In this document: positions 10,287 to 21,740 of the stretch, one piece after another
Numbering within the stretch: the first letter of the stretch is position 1
Layout of the letters: each line of letters opens with the position of its first letter
Assembly (NCBI GenBank): GCA_019155185.1
Contig: CM032817.1
Coordinates: forward strand, 12,881,472 to 12,945,471
Source: Beaufortia kweichowensis
Taxonomy: Eukaryota > Chordata > Actinopteri > Cypriniformes > Gastromyzontidae
Length of the DNA: 64,000 nucleotides
Reading direction: 5' to 3'
Program-made: the position numbers and the translations under genes
Notes under the pieces: generated by a model
Databases searched by the model: none
What the model saw: only the letters and a program-made list of their open reading frames with translations
What the model was told of the DNA's origin: nothing

Positions 10287-11111
10287 TCAAATTTCTAGAA
10301 GGATAGCAGCTCCTTCCCATGAGGGATGGAGGCCATCTCTCTTTAACATCTCTCTTTTACATTGTTTTCTGGGCGACACAGGTATCTCCGCATGTGTGTG
10401 GCTGAGAGGGGAGAACCGGTTTAAGATAATCACAGGAACGGGAGAGTGGCGCTGTTTTTCTTTACGACTATGCCGCCTGACTGTCACCCAGCTGCCCTGC
10501 CGCTTCGGGCCTACAGTCTGAACCGAGCCGTGATTATTGCACGTTATGCTAGGCGCATCCGAAATAGTGTCAGAGTTATTAATAGCCTTACTAGTCTCAA
10601 CAAGAGTACGGATGCGCAATTCTAATTCTGTAACCTTCTCCGTCAGCCTTACTACGTCCTTACATTTATCACATGTGAAACCCTCTTTGCTAACGGAAGA
10701 AGCTAAGCTATACATGTGGCAGGAGATGCATGTTACGATAACAAGCGAAGGAGTAGATTTATTACCGTTTACATGCAGAGGGACTGAGGTCTCGAAGTCC
10801 GGTTGCAGAGCGGGGGAAGAGGTCCTCGGTTGTCTGCGTCATGCCGGGGTTAGGGTGATGTTCATCACAGCAGACCGGGTCCGGTGTGTATGGGCCCTTG
10901 CAAACTTCCCGACCACCTCAGGTGATGATCTATGGCCTCCTCTGGCCCTCCTTTCGCCAGTCATCTGGGTGGAGGACTCCATTTCTGCTTGCATCCAAAG
11001 ACAATTTTCTCTTTTCTCTTCAATCTTATTTTGTTGTGTAATAGGGATTGTAATAGCTATCTGTGTCAATGAGCTAAATTGCTGTAAATATTGCTCTGCC
11101 CTACCACCCAA
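10287..11111 (-). pseudogene. L2/CR1 LINE ORF1, internally deleted (zinc-knuckle/coiled coil, then only the end of an esterase domain)
   Basis: Two minus-strand frames, 11111-10839 and 10715-10287. The second begins with a Cys pair (CDKC) and a short heptad-like stretch (VRLTEKVTELELRIRTL), then a basic linker (WVTVRRHSRKEKQ), and closes with LKRDGLHPSWEGA. That last motif resembles block V of the SGNH esterase found in ORF1 of CR1/L2 elements (D-x-x-H-P). The body of the esterase, with its nucleophile Ser, is missing, so the protein would bind nucleic acid at most. It belongs to the LINE whose ORF2 lies at 7231-9898. Confidence 0.6.
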
Positions 11112-11260
11112 TTCAACATACTGAATAAAATAAACTTACATTAAGATATTAATAAATGTATGTTTGTCAATGTTATGCTTTTATTTTTGTTACCCCCAAC
11201 TTGTGACGGACGGACGGATAGATATTAGTTATTTTAAACTCTTGTTTCTTTCTTTTTAAG

Positions 11261-11430
11261 GTAAAACAACCATTTAAGCTAGTGGGGATGGACCTCATTG
11301 GTGAAGTTACCCTGACCACAGCTGGTAACCAGTACATATGTGTACTTGTGGGTTACTTCACCAAATGGAGTGAAGCATATCCAATGCCAGCCAAAACAGC
11401 AGAGAATGTGGTCAGTTGCAGTCTTAAGTT
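11261..11430 (+). pseudogene. DDE integrase-core fragment, exon-like
   Basis: Begins after an acceptor-like CTTTTTAAG and encodes FKLVGMDLIGEV...YICVLVGYFTKWSEAYP, the first catalytic-Asp region of a retroviral-type integrase (normally D-x-x-G-P). About 55 codons are recognisable; the second Asp and the Glu are absent. The start at a splice-like border recalls host-derived integrase genes or Ginger elements as much as a Gypsy relic. The match ends where L1 sequence begins. Confidence 0.6.
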
Positions 11431-12490
11431 TTTTTTACCACTTTTGAGAACATTGAGGCTGGCCGCCCCACTGAGTTCGTGGAACAACTCATCCCGAGCC
11501 TCCTGGGTGCCAAGAACTTTACTAGAGGGATTAAAGTTGACCACACATGTCATAGCGGCACTCTACAATTGACCCTCAATCCGGTCAAAGAGATTATACA
11601 ACACTTGCACACATTTCCATCTTTACCAATCGGGTGTTTAACAAAAGTGAAGAAATTAAAGGATGCCGGTATCCGTTATGGATTGTTGTTCCCCACACGT
11701 CTTATTGTCAAGGCAATAAAATGAAAATCTTTGGCTCTGTGTCGGAGGCTGAAGGTTTTGTTGTTAAACAAGAACCTTCTTGATCTGAAGTCCAGTACGG
11801 TTATTCAATGTCATGACCAGCTGAAGGACTTACAATCTCTGTTTACTGACCTTTATTGGATGTATTGTGAGTATATTTTTGTTTTTTAAAGAAGAATATT
11901 TACAAAAACAAAGGATCATCTTATTCAATCAGGTTATACATGTAGTTAAAGGCCTATAAATATAGTTATTTAATTAGTGTTATTTTCATGTGAATGTTCA
12001 GACGATCATATTTGTATACAAGTAGTTTTATACATATTTTTCTTTTAGATATTTGTTTTACCTTAGCCTGTAGCTCAGGTTTATAGAGCAATTCCTTGCT
12101 TTATAATTTAGCTGTATGAAGGCTGCGAGGGTGTCCCGATTTCTTTGTTTGAGGTTATTTTAATAGAACGGTTTTTATTTCACTCCCTATGCTGCTGGGC
12201 AGCTCCACTGTTCGTATGGTGTCTTTTTTCCGGCTTCATTTGGGGAAGCTGTTGAAAAGGGGGAGGTGGGTGGTGGTGTCTTGTCGTTTTTCGTCATGTA
12301 TTTAGTGGTTTGTGTCTGGTTATCTCCTTCATTGGGTAATATTCCTTCACATTCTTTTGCAGCAGCCATTACATTATGAATTGTGGTAGGGGGTCTTTAT
12401 CTAAAGGTGGCAGTGTCATTATTGCCATCTGGAATGTTCAGGGATTAAATAATCAGATTAAGAGAGCCACATTTTTTTCTTATTTAAAGT
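11431..12490 (+). mobile_element. L1-type LINE remnant: end of ORF1 and start of ORF2
   Basis: From about 11450 the translation (with one frameshift) gives ENIEAGRPTEFVEQLIPSLL and later DAGIRYGLLFPTRL, matching the RNA-binding and C-terminal domains of fish L1 ORF1 proteins (Transposase_22 family). After about 600 bp without coding signal, 12415-12500 encodes VIIAIWNVQGLNNQIKRA, the opening of the L1 endonuclease. It stops soon after, so this is a doubly truncated copy. The rest of an L1 ORF2 at 44721 is a separate insertion. Confidence 0.7.
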
Positions 12491-13269
12491 CTATTGCTAA
12501 CTTTTACTTAAACTATTAAAATGTCTTATCCAGCAGAAAAAAAACATCTCTATGTCTGATTTACAACCCTTTAAAACACTAAGTTCATGCCAATATTTAT
12601 TCTTGTTTTGGCAAAGGACCAGTCACGTTGTCTTGTTTGCTGTAGCCAATTTTCACTACAACTTCTTTTGGTCTTGATGGATGAATCTCTAGTCACAGAC
12701 ATTTAGAATTTGCTGGATTACAGTCTGTCATTGGTGCTGTGAGAAAAGGCTATTTATCCGTCACCCGCCGGGACCATGTTTACAAACGTGACGTCATGAC
12801 CCAGTGCCATACTCAAATCTCCTGCGAAACCGACCCGTACCACTCCAATTTGAAAACATTACAATAAGCTTACCGTTGTAAATTGAGCTAAAGTTTGAAC
12901 ACTGGCTGGTTATATACTTATATATACATAATATTTTTCAAAAAAAAGTTATGAGCTGCAGCTTTAAGGGTAAAACCATATTCATTGTAGTAGTTCACTA
13001 CAAGTAACTGTTGTTTAAAACAATTTTGTTCCTCTGATGCATCTAACAACCCTTTCTCAAGTCCGCTGACATATTCAGCATTTGCACCTTGGATTGGACA
13101 ACACACCAGAGTCAATGACAGGCTTCCTAAAACAGAAGTGTACAAAGGTCTCTCTCAAAGTGAAAGAGTGAGCTTTGTATGCTGTGAAAGCAGAAAAGAC
13201 AAAATTTTACAAATATTGGACTTTAAAATATAAATATCTTACAGTTCTAAAGCATTCTCATTAACATGT
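12491..13269. other. Spacer, possible minus-strand exon near 12960-13120, otherwise unrecognised
   Basis: A minus-strand stretch encodes a plausible run (PIQGANAEYVSGLEKGLL) ending at a GCTGCAGCTTTAAGGG-like word seen at the ends of DNA repeats, but it lacks a clear donor. 12740-12850 has moderate GC content and the word 'gtttacaaacgtgacgtcat'. Nothing else can be supported. Confidence 0.3.
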
Positions 13270-15991
13270 TGTAACGTCTACCAGAGGGTTCGAAGTCTGC
13301 CCAAGATGAAAATTAGAAAAACAGGAGGCAAGAAGAAAAACCCGAGGCAAATTAGCTGGTAATCCCACGAGTCTTTATAGATGGTTCGCACAATATAGCA
13401 CACTCTTCACATACATGTAAAAGAGCGAGGATAAACAGGAAAAGAAAGCACTACACTGCAAAAACTGAAAACTAAGAAAGTAAAAAAAGCTTATTTTTAG
13501 AAAATGTGTCTTGTTTTTTGCCATGAAAGATAAATAGTCTTATAAAATACATTGCACATTAGACTATAAATCTTAATTTAAGAAAATTGATCTTTTTCGG
13601 TCTAGGCAAGTAAATGTTAACTCATTTTGAGCAAGATTTTACTAGAAACAAGTGACCGCTATAAAGCCCAAATATTGGTGCATGTTCAATTAGATTGTTG
13701 TGCTAATTTTAAGACTAATACCACCACTAAAAAAGTCTAATTTCAAGAATCTTAAGAAAGGATTTTTTTTTATTGTGTCTGTAAGATTTTGAAAATTCAG
13801 TTAAGAAAAATTGCTTGGCTGAACATAAACACTTGGCGAAAAAGGGGGTTTAATTCAGATTTATTTTGTATTGAAATTTGTATTGTGTTTCATTTCATTT
13901 ATTTTATGTCATGAATGTGATCAAATGTGTACTTGTGATAAATGTCATTTTTTATTTTTCCGTAATTTATGTTAACTTTATTCTGACTGTAATGATGCAT
14001 AAGTAAAATGGGCGCCGCCTTTAAGAAAACCCGAGGAATGCAGCAGGAGAAGTCTCGTGGAGCAGCGTGATGACGGAAAGAGGAGAGCACGGTCAGATCA
14101 GCGAGCAAAACTTTGAGAGAAACTTTCAGTTAAACTAAACGGAAAGTTTAGTAAACTTTTATTTCATTTGATTTGAGTGATTTTTGTGGTACAAGTGATT
14201 GAGATGTTCTTGATTTGATGAAAACGGCGATGACATGGAGTTCATCACCACATGGATCAAGATGGCGAGCCACCCACTGAGTCTCGAATCCTTCTAAATC
14301 GCCAAAAGAAACACGATCTGTTGCTCGAGGAAAACAAATGTGCAGGAAAGAGTAAATCCATGTGAAAGTGTCCCTCATCATCCGTTTTGCTGCTCATTGC
14401 TTTGTGCTTATGGACGGTAGGCCTGAACTGTTGCATTTTATGATCACCTACATCACACAGGACGTGGAGGATTGTTCATTTCAAATCAGAAAATTCATGA
14501 CTGATCTGTTGAAATTCATATCTGAATTGTGAACTGATTGCACTTAATGTTTTTTTTGTTTTGTTCTTACAAAAAGTTAAATTTGTTTCGTAATGGTTTT
14601 GAAATATGTTTCTTGAGGGTATTGTATTTTGAGCTGTATATATGAATAATCCATTCAAATATAAAGGGTTATTTAAAGAATAGGAACAATTTAGACATAC
14701 AAAAACTAACTTTAGATTTCCAAAAGAGAAATAAAGTAGAGAATGGGACTAAATCTAGTTGAAACCTTGCTGTGAACAGAGAGGTTTAAACACAGAAACT
14801 GTTAATTAATTTTGTTTATTTCATTTTATTTCTTTGCATTGTAAATATTTAAATATTGCATTTATTTTCCTTGTTCTTGGTGTTCATACATCAGTTTCTG
14901 GAAGCAAAGAGCAGTCAACAAATTCAATTTTCAGTTATAAACCTATCCGTTATTATTCATATTTACCTTGTCTGTCTGTTGATTTTCTCTCTCATTTTGG
15001 CTCCTAGAGAACCTAGAGCACTGGTCTATTTTACCCTTAATACCTTGCACCTTATATGCTACATCAATTGTTGGATTTGGTGTGCTGAGGGAAGGGCGGG
15101 TTGGCATACCTGTGCCAGGTATTTGATTTATTTTTTGTAAAAGTGTAAGTTAGCCTTGGAATCACTTTACTACGCTCCATTTGTTCAGAACTTTGGAGAA
15201 TGTTCTTTATTAAATGTTCAGCAAAGCTGAGTAAGTTTGTTTCTTCATGTAAAGTTTGGGGAGGTGAGGGGGGTGTTTATTTTGAGAGTTTTCATCTCAT
15301 TTTAGGTTTTTGTGTGATCTTAAAAAAAAAAACTAAATAGGCTGGGTTTAAGGTTAAATATTCTAGTTTCAGTGCATTTTTTCCTAGAATTTTTATTATT
15401 CAGTGCTTTATAAAAAGAGAAAACTGCTTAGTTTTAAGCATGTTTGTCTAGTTTTAAGACCAGCCGTATTTTTAGTGACTAGATTTAAGTTCAAATATTC
15501 TAGTTTTAATGCAGTTTTCACTAACTTATTTACTATTAAATTCTTATAAAAAGCTAAAATGCCTAGTTTTAAGAATTTGTGTCTAGTTTTAAGATCCAGT
15601 AGCATTTATTATCGACTAGATATTTATGCTAATTTCAAGAATTCTTATCAAGTCTGTTTTGCTTACCCCATTGGCAGATTTTTTTGCTTGATTGTGGTAC
15701 ACTTTAACTAGATTTAAGTAAATTTTGCTTATTTCAAAAAGGGCATTTTTTGCAGTGTATGATAAACGCTACGAATCAAAGTGGAAAAGTAACATTATTA
15801 CAATACAACATCAGTCAGCCAGTAGAGCAGTCATCTCTCTCGTCACACGAGCATTTTCTACACTCTGTGCGTGCGCGCTCACATGAGAACGGCGTGCACA
15901 CTACAACGTACGGCATAGAAGAAGTTATCTTAAAGGTACATCAACATTAATGTCTTGAACAGTATTCAACATAATTTAGGTGACCGTTACA
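13270..15991 (-). mobile_element. Short solo LTR-like element (about 417 bp) carrying a nested transposon
   Basis: Ends are TGTAACGTC at 13270 and GACCGTTACA at 15991, an inverted TGTAACG/CGTTACA pair as expected for LTR ends. Flanks are ATGT (13266-13269) and ATGC (15992-15995), a 3-of-4 target match. Without the nested element the LTR would be about 417 bp. Orientation is not certain. A small DNA transposon with the same ends is the alternative. Confidence 0.5.
13455..15757. mobile_element. Non-autonomous EnSpm/CACTA-like element with CACTGCAAAAA ends
   Basis: Terminal inverted repeats CACTGCAAAAACTG and, at the right, CATTTTTTGCAGTG, matching a very common zebrafish EnSpm-like type. A TA dinucleotide flanks both ends (13453-13454 and 15758-15759). 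Subterminal words built on 'tctagttttaag' recur around 15360-15620, as usual for transposase-binding regions. The 2303 bp contain no transposase. A GC-richer insert at about 13990-14400 may be captured sequence. Confidence 0.75.
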
Positions 15992-16314
15992 ATGCGTCAC
16001 AAGTGCACTAGTCTCTCCCTCACCTTCACACCGGCTCATACTGACCAGATTATTATTTGCATTAACCCACACGCACATTCATTTGGTGTCTGGCCTTTTG
16101 AAGTACTCTGGACTTTTCCTCCTCTCACATGTCTTTGTAAAGGACTTACCTTTAATTAACTTAAGTTGACCTCACCAGCTTTAAGTGATTGTCCTGTAAA
16201 TTATTCTCACCTGATGTGATTTCCACCTCAATTTTTCACAATATGATTGTGTATCTTCCTCTTCATCTGTAAAGTATAGTTAAATATACGGATGTAAAAC
16301 ACTATGTATTATTA
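15992..16314. other. Spacer, nothing recognised
   Basis: Mixed-composition sequence without open frames of note, splice-bounded exons or known repeat words. Confidence 0.4.
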
Positions 16315-16534
16315 AGAAGTTTGGAGAATGTAACATTACGTCTGTGTTTACATAAAAAAACCTACCTGCCTTGAGTATATAGTCTACAATCTCATGCTTC
16401 TATCGTAATTTCTCTCTTGTTAAAAGAAGTTTAGAGAATGTAACATTACGTCTGTGTTTACATAAAAAAACCTACCTGCCTTGAGTATATAGTCTACAAT
16501 CTCATGCTTCTATTGTAATTTCTCTCTTGTTAAA
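16315..16534. repeat. Tandem duplication, 110-bp period, two copies
   Basis: Copies 16315-16424 and 16425-16534 start with AGAAGTTTGGAGAATG and AGAAGTTTAGAGAATG and differ at only a few bases, indicating a recent duplication. Confidence 0.95.
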
Positions 16535-16766
16535 TCCTTATTAGTTATTTTGATCATCATTCTTCTTAGACTGCTGGAAAGTTATAAATTACCTACCTGA
16601 CTTTTCTTACCAAATTGTCTTGTTTCTTAATAAACTCTTGCTGTTTGGTTCATTAAACTTGCTGTGCTATATCGTAACACTGCATATTGGTATGAACTGT
16701 TTTTCAATTAACAATAATAATAGATAATAATAATAATTTCTTTTAAATTTCTCCACAGCCCAAAAG

Positions 16767-17820
16767 AGAAGACTTAGTGAAGGCATGCAGCCGTCTGGAG
16801 TGTCAACAGCTCACAAACAGAACTTATAAACATGCTGGAGGAACTTCTCCTAAATAAGCAGGTTTACCCTAAAATGTTTGTCAAGCTGAAGAAAGCTCTG
16901 GATGTAAAGTCTTGTTATTCAATGACAATATTGAAATTTATGTTAGTAAAAAGTAATTTATGTCATATTCATTTTTTTTGTGCTTGCTCTTCTTCTTTTA
17001 ATACCCTTGTCTCAGCAGAAAACATTGAAGAAATGTATCTTTTTTATTACTGCAACACAGGTGTGGTGTTACATATTATATATCACCATTATGGTGGCAG
17101 GAATCTGCTAAGTTTTAAATATCTCCCACCGTGTACATCTCTGACGCCGCTGGACGTGTTGCCAGACATGTTAACAATCGCACACAGCAGAGACTCTTTA
17201 AGCCAAGTGATGGAGGGGTATGTGCAGCAACAGATAGCAACATATCACTGGCAGCAGCAGGAAATTGATGGAGGAAACATGACATGCAGAGTAAAAGAAA
17301 TGGACAGATTCTCATGCCCTCACCTTAAATTTCATTATACAACAGATTTCACCAAAAAACAGAAGCGCCCTGAAGAGAATCTACACAGTCTGAAACTCAT
17401 TCCAGCTTTTCTGATTAAATCTGCAGCAGCAGAACAAATAAACAGAGAGCTTTTCAAGCCAATTCTTCAATACAAATGAAGTATGTCCACTACATGTTCT
17501 CACTACATCTGTTTTTTACATTTCACAATGAAAGACTTACTAGCTCTTTCATTAAAGAAATGGAAAAACGGAGCACATCAGAGGCCATACACATTGGATT
17601 ACATGGCACACTGATATGTGGCATAACGGGTAAGAATGTGATAAAAAGATTGTCTGTGGCATGAAATTTATTAAAATGTTTGACATACTATGTATTAATA
17701 TTATGTAACTAATCCAAATTATTACAGAAAATGACCAACAGTATAGAAATCCTCAGGGCCCATCAACAGAAGACAGTCCTACTTTAGATAGTCGCTGCTT
17801 TTCAGTGACAATGTTTCCTA
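16767..17820 (+). pseudogene. Unidentified exon-like blocks, gene not recognised
   Basis: Several plus-strand segments have splice borders. From about 16760 (acceptor TTTCTCCACAG) a frame gives PKREDLVKACSRLECQQL. From about 17062 (acceptor CTGCAACACAG) the sequence is open to 17479. A block ending ICGITG with donor GTAAGAATG lies near 17630. A block after ATTATTACAG (about 17728) encodes ENDQQYRNPQGPSTED. I recognise no domain. The 215-codon frame at 16832-17479 reads through likely introns and should not be taken as one protein. A TTAA-type repeat cuts the sequence off at 17821. Confidence 0.3.
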
Positions 17821-17940
17821 TTAAAGGGTTAGTTCACCCCCAATTTTTTTGTCATTATTTACTCACCCTCATGTAGTTCCAGCCACATAAGACCTTTGTG
17901 CGCATTCGCAAGACAAATGAAGATATATTTTAATGAAGAT
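17821..17940 (+). mobile_element. End of a TTAA-type DNA transposon
   Basis: Starts TTAAAGGGTTAGTTCACCCC and continues with 'tcattatttactcaccctca', the standard terminal sequence of a very abundant fish DNA element with TTAA target sites (piggyBac- or Kolobok-like). Only one end is present; the rest is replaced by LINE sequence at 17945. Confidence 0.7.
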
Positions 17941-18735
17941 GTATCATCATTCAATCTTATGGCTTTGACTACCACTGCTACGCAGACGACACCCAGATTT
18001 TCTTCTCTTTCCAGCCAGACGATCTCACAATAGCATCACGCATTGCAGCCTGCCTGAAAGACATCTCATCTTGGATGACTGAACACCACCTCCAGCTAAA
18101 CCTTGACAAGACTGAGCTCCTGGTACTTCAGGGCTCACCAAAACGCAACACAATCTCACAAATCAAATTGGCGACACAACCATTACACCATCTAAATCAG
18201 TAAGAAACCTTGGTGTAATCTTCAATGACCAGCTGTCCTTTACCGAACACATCTCAGGTATATCACGGTCTTGTAGATATGCACTTTACAACATCAGGAA
18301 GATCAGGCCATCTCTCACAGGGCACACCGCCCAACTGCTAGTTCAATCCCTGGTAATCTCTAGACTGGACTATTGCAATGCTCTCCTGGCTGGTCTTCTT
18401 GCACGAGCAATAAAACCACTCCAGATGATACAGAACGCAGCAACAACACTTGTTTTCCAGGAACCCAAAAGAGCACGTCACACCTCTCTTCATCTCTCTC
18501 CATTGGCTACCGGTTGCTGCCTGCATTAAATTTAAATGATTAATGCTGACATTTAAAACCATCACAAACTCTGCACACTCATACTTTAACTTTCTTCTAC
18601 ATACCTACAACCCATCCAGAACCCTGCGCTCAGTGAATGAACGTCAACTGGGGGTATCCTTACAGAAGGGCACTAAATCTCTCTCTCGTTCTTTCTCCTT
18701 CTGGAATAATCTCCCTTACTTCTTTTAAGAAACCG
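17941..18735 (+). mobile_element. L2-type LINE reverse-transcriptase fragment with intact YADD
   Basis: Translation gives FDYHCYADDTQIFFSF (catalytic palm), HLQLNLDKTELLVL, RNLGVIFNDQLSF and the thumb region SRLDYCNALLAGLL, broken by frameshifts at about 18170 and 18520. Both ends are truncated. It differs in sequence from the L2 at 7231-9898. Confidence 0.8.
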
Positions 18736-19612
18736 TTAAAAAAAAATTCTTTCCTTTTCTTTCAAAGCCCTAAATGGCCTAGCACCTTTATACCTCTATG
18801 AACTACTATCAGCAAACAATCCATTGTGGGCATTGCGTTCACAAAATAGCAGTTTGTTAATAGTTCCAAAGATATAAAAAAATCTAAAGGTGGAAGATCC
18901 TTCTCCTACTTAGCACCAAAACTATGGAATGACCTTCCCAGCAATGTCCGGGACTCAGACACACTTGAGCAGTTTAAAACTAAACTAAAGACTTATCTCT
19001 TTAGCCATGCATTCACCTAATTTCAGATCCTAAACTCTCTAAGGCCGCAATAGTTAGCTCAACTGGAACCGAGCACACATACATATTGCATACATTACAT
19101 ATGAACGGCCGCTACGCTAATGTTAGTCTGTTTTGTCCCCTTCTCTCTCCCTCCTCCTCTCTCCTTTTTTTCTCTATCTCCCTTTTCCGAGGTATCCCGA
19201 GGAGTGAGTTCCAGCTGGCACAACACTGCTCATAACAGTCCTGCCCCTCATCCTGGTGATGCTAAATGGATGCCTGCCCAAGACAACTTCCTTGCACCCA
19301 TGGCCCTGTTAATTAAAATCAATTCTACCACCTTACATATAATTCATTTTTATTCACTCTCTTAAGTAATTAAATGTCTGTGTCTTGTAACTGCATAGTG
19401 AGTTATAGATGCGATCAATGGCAATTTGTGTCCTTTATTACGGATGGCACATGCTACGGATTGCAACTATAACACGTCATGTCAGGGTTTTTTCTCTCTT
19501 AAAGAGTTTTTTTAATCCCTGACCACTGACTGTTATCTTTTCATACATGTAAAGCTGCTTTGGTACAATGACCTTTGTAAGAAAGCGCTATACGAATTGA
19601 ATTGAATTTCCT
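18736..19612 (+). mobile_element. L2-type LINE C-terminus and 3' untranslated region
   Basis: Inverted and closely related to 7231-8100 of the other L2 copy. It encodes LNGLAPLYLYELLSANN-type words, then the untranslated tail ending 'cgaattgaattgaatt', the short-repeat 3' end that L2 enzymes recognise for priming. Its junction with the preceding LINE piece at about 18735 shows two different L2 families joined end to end. Confidence 0.8.
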
Positions 19613-19750
19613 CTACAGGTACTTATCTAGCACTGTGAAACATTGTAAACTTAGGAAAGCACCTCTTAGTAGTATTGTTGCTTCATTGTCTCCTAATATT
19701 TCCAAAGTCCCTTTGGATAAAAGCGTCAGCTAAATGTAAATGTAAATGTA
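19613..19750 (+). mobile_element. SINE/LINE tail-like fragment
   Basis: Ends with 'tttggataaaagcgtcagct' and AAATGTAAATGTAAATG, a tail shared by many fish short retroelements. The head is not recognisable. Confidence 0.5.
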
Positions 19751-19888
19751 TTTTGTCCATGAGCTTCCAGGACCACTTATAGACATCATGGTAATTGTAA
19801 ATCATCATTGTAAATCAACGCCAGATGGCACATGTGTGGGGGCAGATGCCAACGTTATTTTTTCATATTTCTTATTTGTGAGATAAGA

Positions 19889-20830
19889 TTAGCTTATATA
19901 CAGAATGCGTCGTCTTGATGGGGGTGGGGCGGTGGGGTCCGAGAGGTGGTTCAGAATGGCCCGTATGTCGATGTCAGAAGCCTGTAAGGACACTAAATCA
20001 TCATTTGAAATTTGTGGCGCCAGGTCAAGTGGTTGCGATGTGGGCACCATCGTGGTGAAGGCTTGTTTGCTATGGGTTATCGCGGCCACTTGTGGGGTTG
20101 GTGGTGACCAGGGGTCGCCCTGTAGTGCGCCAGCATCTGTCTGGTCGTTGAGGTCTTTGTCCTGGCCAGGTTGTTTGGAGTGCCCTTTAACTTTCTTCCA
20201 GTAGACAAGCATGTCGTGTTCTTTAGTGATGGTGTTGCATGCCTGGAACAGGTGTTGGTCCTTGACTGGTTTGTTATTGGCTGTCTTGAACCCATTATGT
20301 ACCCAGCCGGGTAGATGGCAGGTGAAGCTAAGTCTGGCATAATTTGAGTCAGTGCAGATGAGAAGTTCTCTGATGTTGTGTGTTGATGCTATCTGGAGGG
20401 TGATCAAGATAGCTGCCACTTCGGCATACTGTGATGACTGGGGGCATGGTGTGTCGTTTACCCACAACACTTCATGGTTGTAGGAACGTCCGTCAACGTA
20501 GGCTGTAGGCATGCCCTGGCACATGTTCTCTTCAAAGTATCGGTGACAGGAGGCTGGTTGGATGCTTGCGGAGCATAAGCGATGCTTGAGTGCGGTCATG
20601 GCATTCTCCTGAGCCTCCGTCCATAGGAATGGGCAGTCCTTTTTCAAAAGGGAGGTTAAGGGTCGTGCAATATCCGAGTAATTCTCAATGAATTGTCGCG
20701 AGTAGTTGCAGACGCAGAGAAAACTCAGAATTTCTGAAATGTTGGTGGGAGTTCTTATGTTTTGTATGGCCTGGGTTCGATGCCCCGTGGTCCTATAAGC
20801 AGGCCCACGTAGTTGACTTTGATCTTGCAA
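19889..20830 (-). pseudogene. pol: N1 pol: end of reverse transcriptase and RNase H
   Basis: 313 codons. The N-terminal part is the RT thumb/connection (FLCVCNYSRQFIENYSDIARPL, here with the usual G-x-x-x-Y-x-R replaced by V-C-N-Y-S-R). From residue ~110 it is RNase H, which removes genomic RNA during reverse transcription: A-Y-V-D-G, then A-E-V-A-A, T-D-S-N-Y-A and K-V-K-G-H-S followed by N-D-Q-T-D-A, so all four acidic positions are kept. The bridging sequence between the domains looks shortened. The frame ends at a stop before any integrase His-Cys motif. Confidence 0.8.
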
Positions 20831-21557
20831 TTTTTGCTCCTGCTGACGTCAGCTGGCCCAACACATAGTCTATCTCTTGCAGGTGCTTTTCTACGGTTGT
20901 ACTTTTCATGAGGACGTCGTCCACGTAGATCAGGTTACCTCTGACCCTGGCATCCGGGCACGCTTTGTTTAAAAAGATGTTGAATTCGGCAGGTGAGTTG
21001 GTGTAACCGAACGGGCACCTCGTGAAGGTGTATTGCCTGTTGTCAAAAGTAAAGGCCAGCTTGTGTTGATCCTCTGGGTGTACTGGTATAGTCCAAAACC
21101 CTGATGCTACGTTGAGTGTGGAGAGGATGGTAGCTCCTCTGATGCTAGGGATTTCTTGTTCTAGTCGTGTCATAGGCCATCAAGACAGTGGCACTTGTTG
21201 GTTCAGCTTTCGGTAATCGATGGTTGGTCGCCACTTGCCATTTGGTTTTAGGACGGGCCAGATAGGTGCAGAGTATGTGCTGTTACATGGGCGGATAACC
21301 CCCTTTTGCAGCATTTCGTCAACGATCTCCTGTACCGGTTCGAGTGAGGCAATAGGGATTTTGTATTGTTTGACGAATGTGGGGGGTGCATTTGGATGTG
21401 TGGGGATGCGCACCATGTGAATGTCGGTGAGGCCGCAGTCTAGGGAGTCTTTGGCAAACGATGCCTTGTATTTGCACAGGACTAGGCAAAGTTTTTGGCG
21501 GTCAGCCTCAAGAAAAAATTTCTTACTTTGATTGAGCTCAAAACCTAAGTTTCCCAA
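20793..21557 (-). pseudogene. pol: N1 pol: reverse transcriptase fingers and palm, one in-frame stop
   Basis: The parts 21557-21180 and 21173-20793 lie in the same frame, separated by a single TGA. The first has VIRPCNSTYSAPIWPVLK and the W-R-P-T-I-D-Y-R-K-L-N block. The second has LSTLNVASGFWTIPV, where the first catalytic Asp (L-D-V) has become Asn, then FTRCPFGYTNSPAEF and the palm motif Y-V-D-D-V-L. Loss of that Asp plus the stop makes the enzyme inactive. Y-V-D-D resembles retroviruses more than most LINEs or Copia elements. A frameshift at about 20820 leads into the RNase H frame. Confidence 0.85.
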
Positions 21558-21740
21558 TCAGGACTCAAAGTGGTTTGTGGTAACACAGAGTGTAAGCCAT
21601 GCTTCCTCTACCCAACAAATCTCACTTGCTCTACTACACACCTGGGGTATAAATCATACACCCGAGTCTCCTGGCGCCTCCGGTGGCGTGTAGTAATATT
21701 ACACTCAGACATAAAGGACATGTCAACGGGCCTTTGCCTG

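Noticed and set aside
9892..10306. Long open frames on both strands across the TTTG run
   Set aside because: They consist of CLFV or TNKQ repeats created by the microsatellite, with no other coding signal.
16832..17479. 215-codon plus-strand frame as a single protein
   Set aside because: It crosses likely splice sites and AT-rich intron-like sequence with low-complexity hydrophobic stretches; only parts look like exons.
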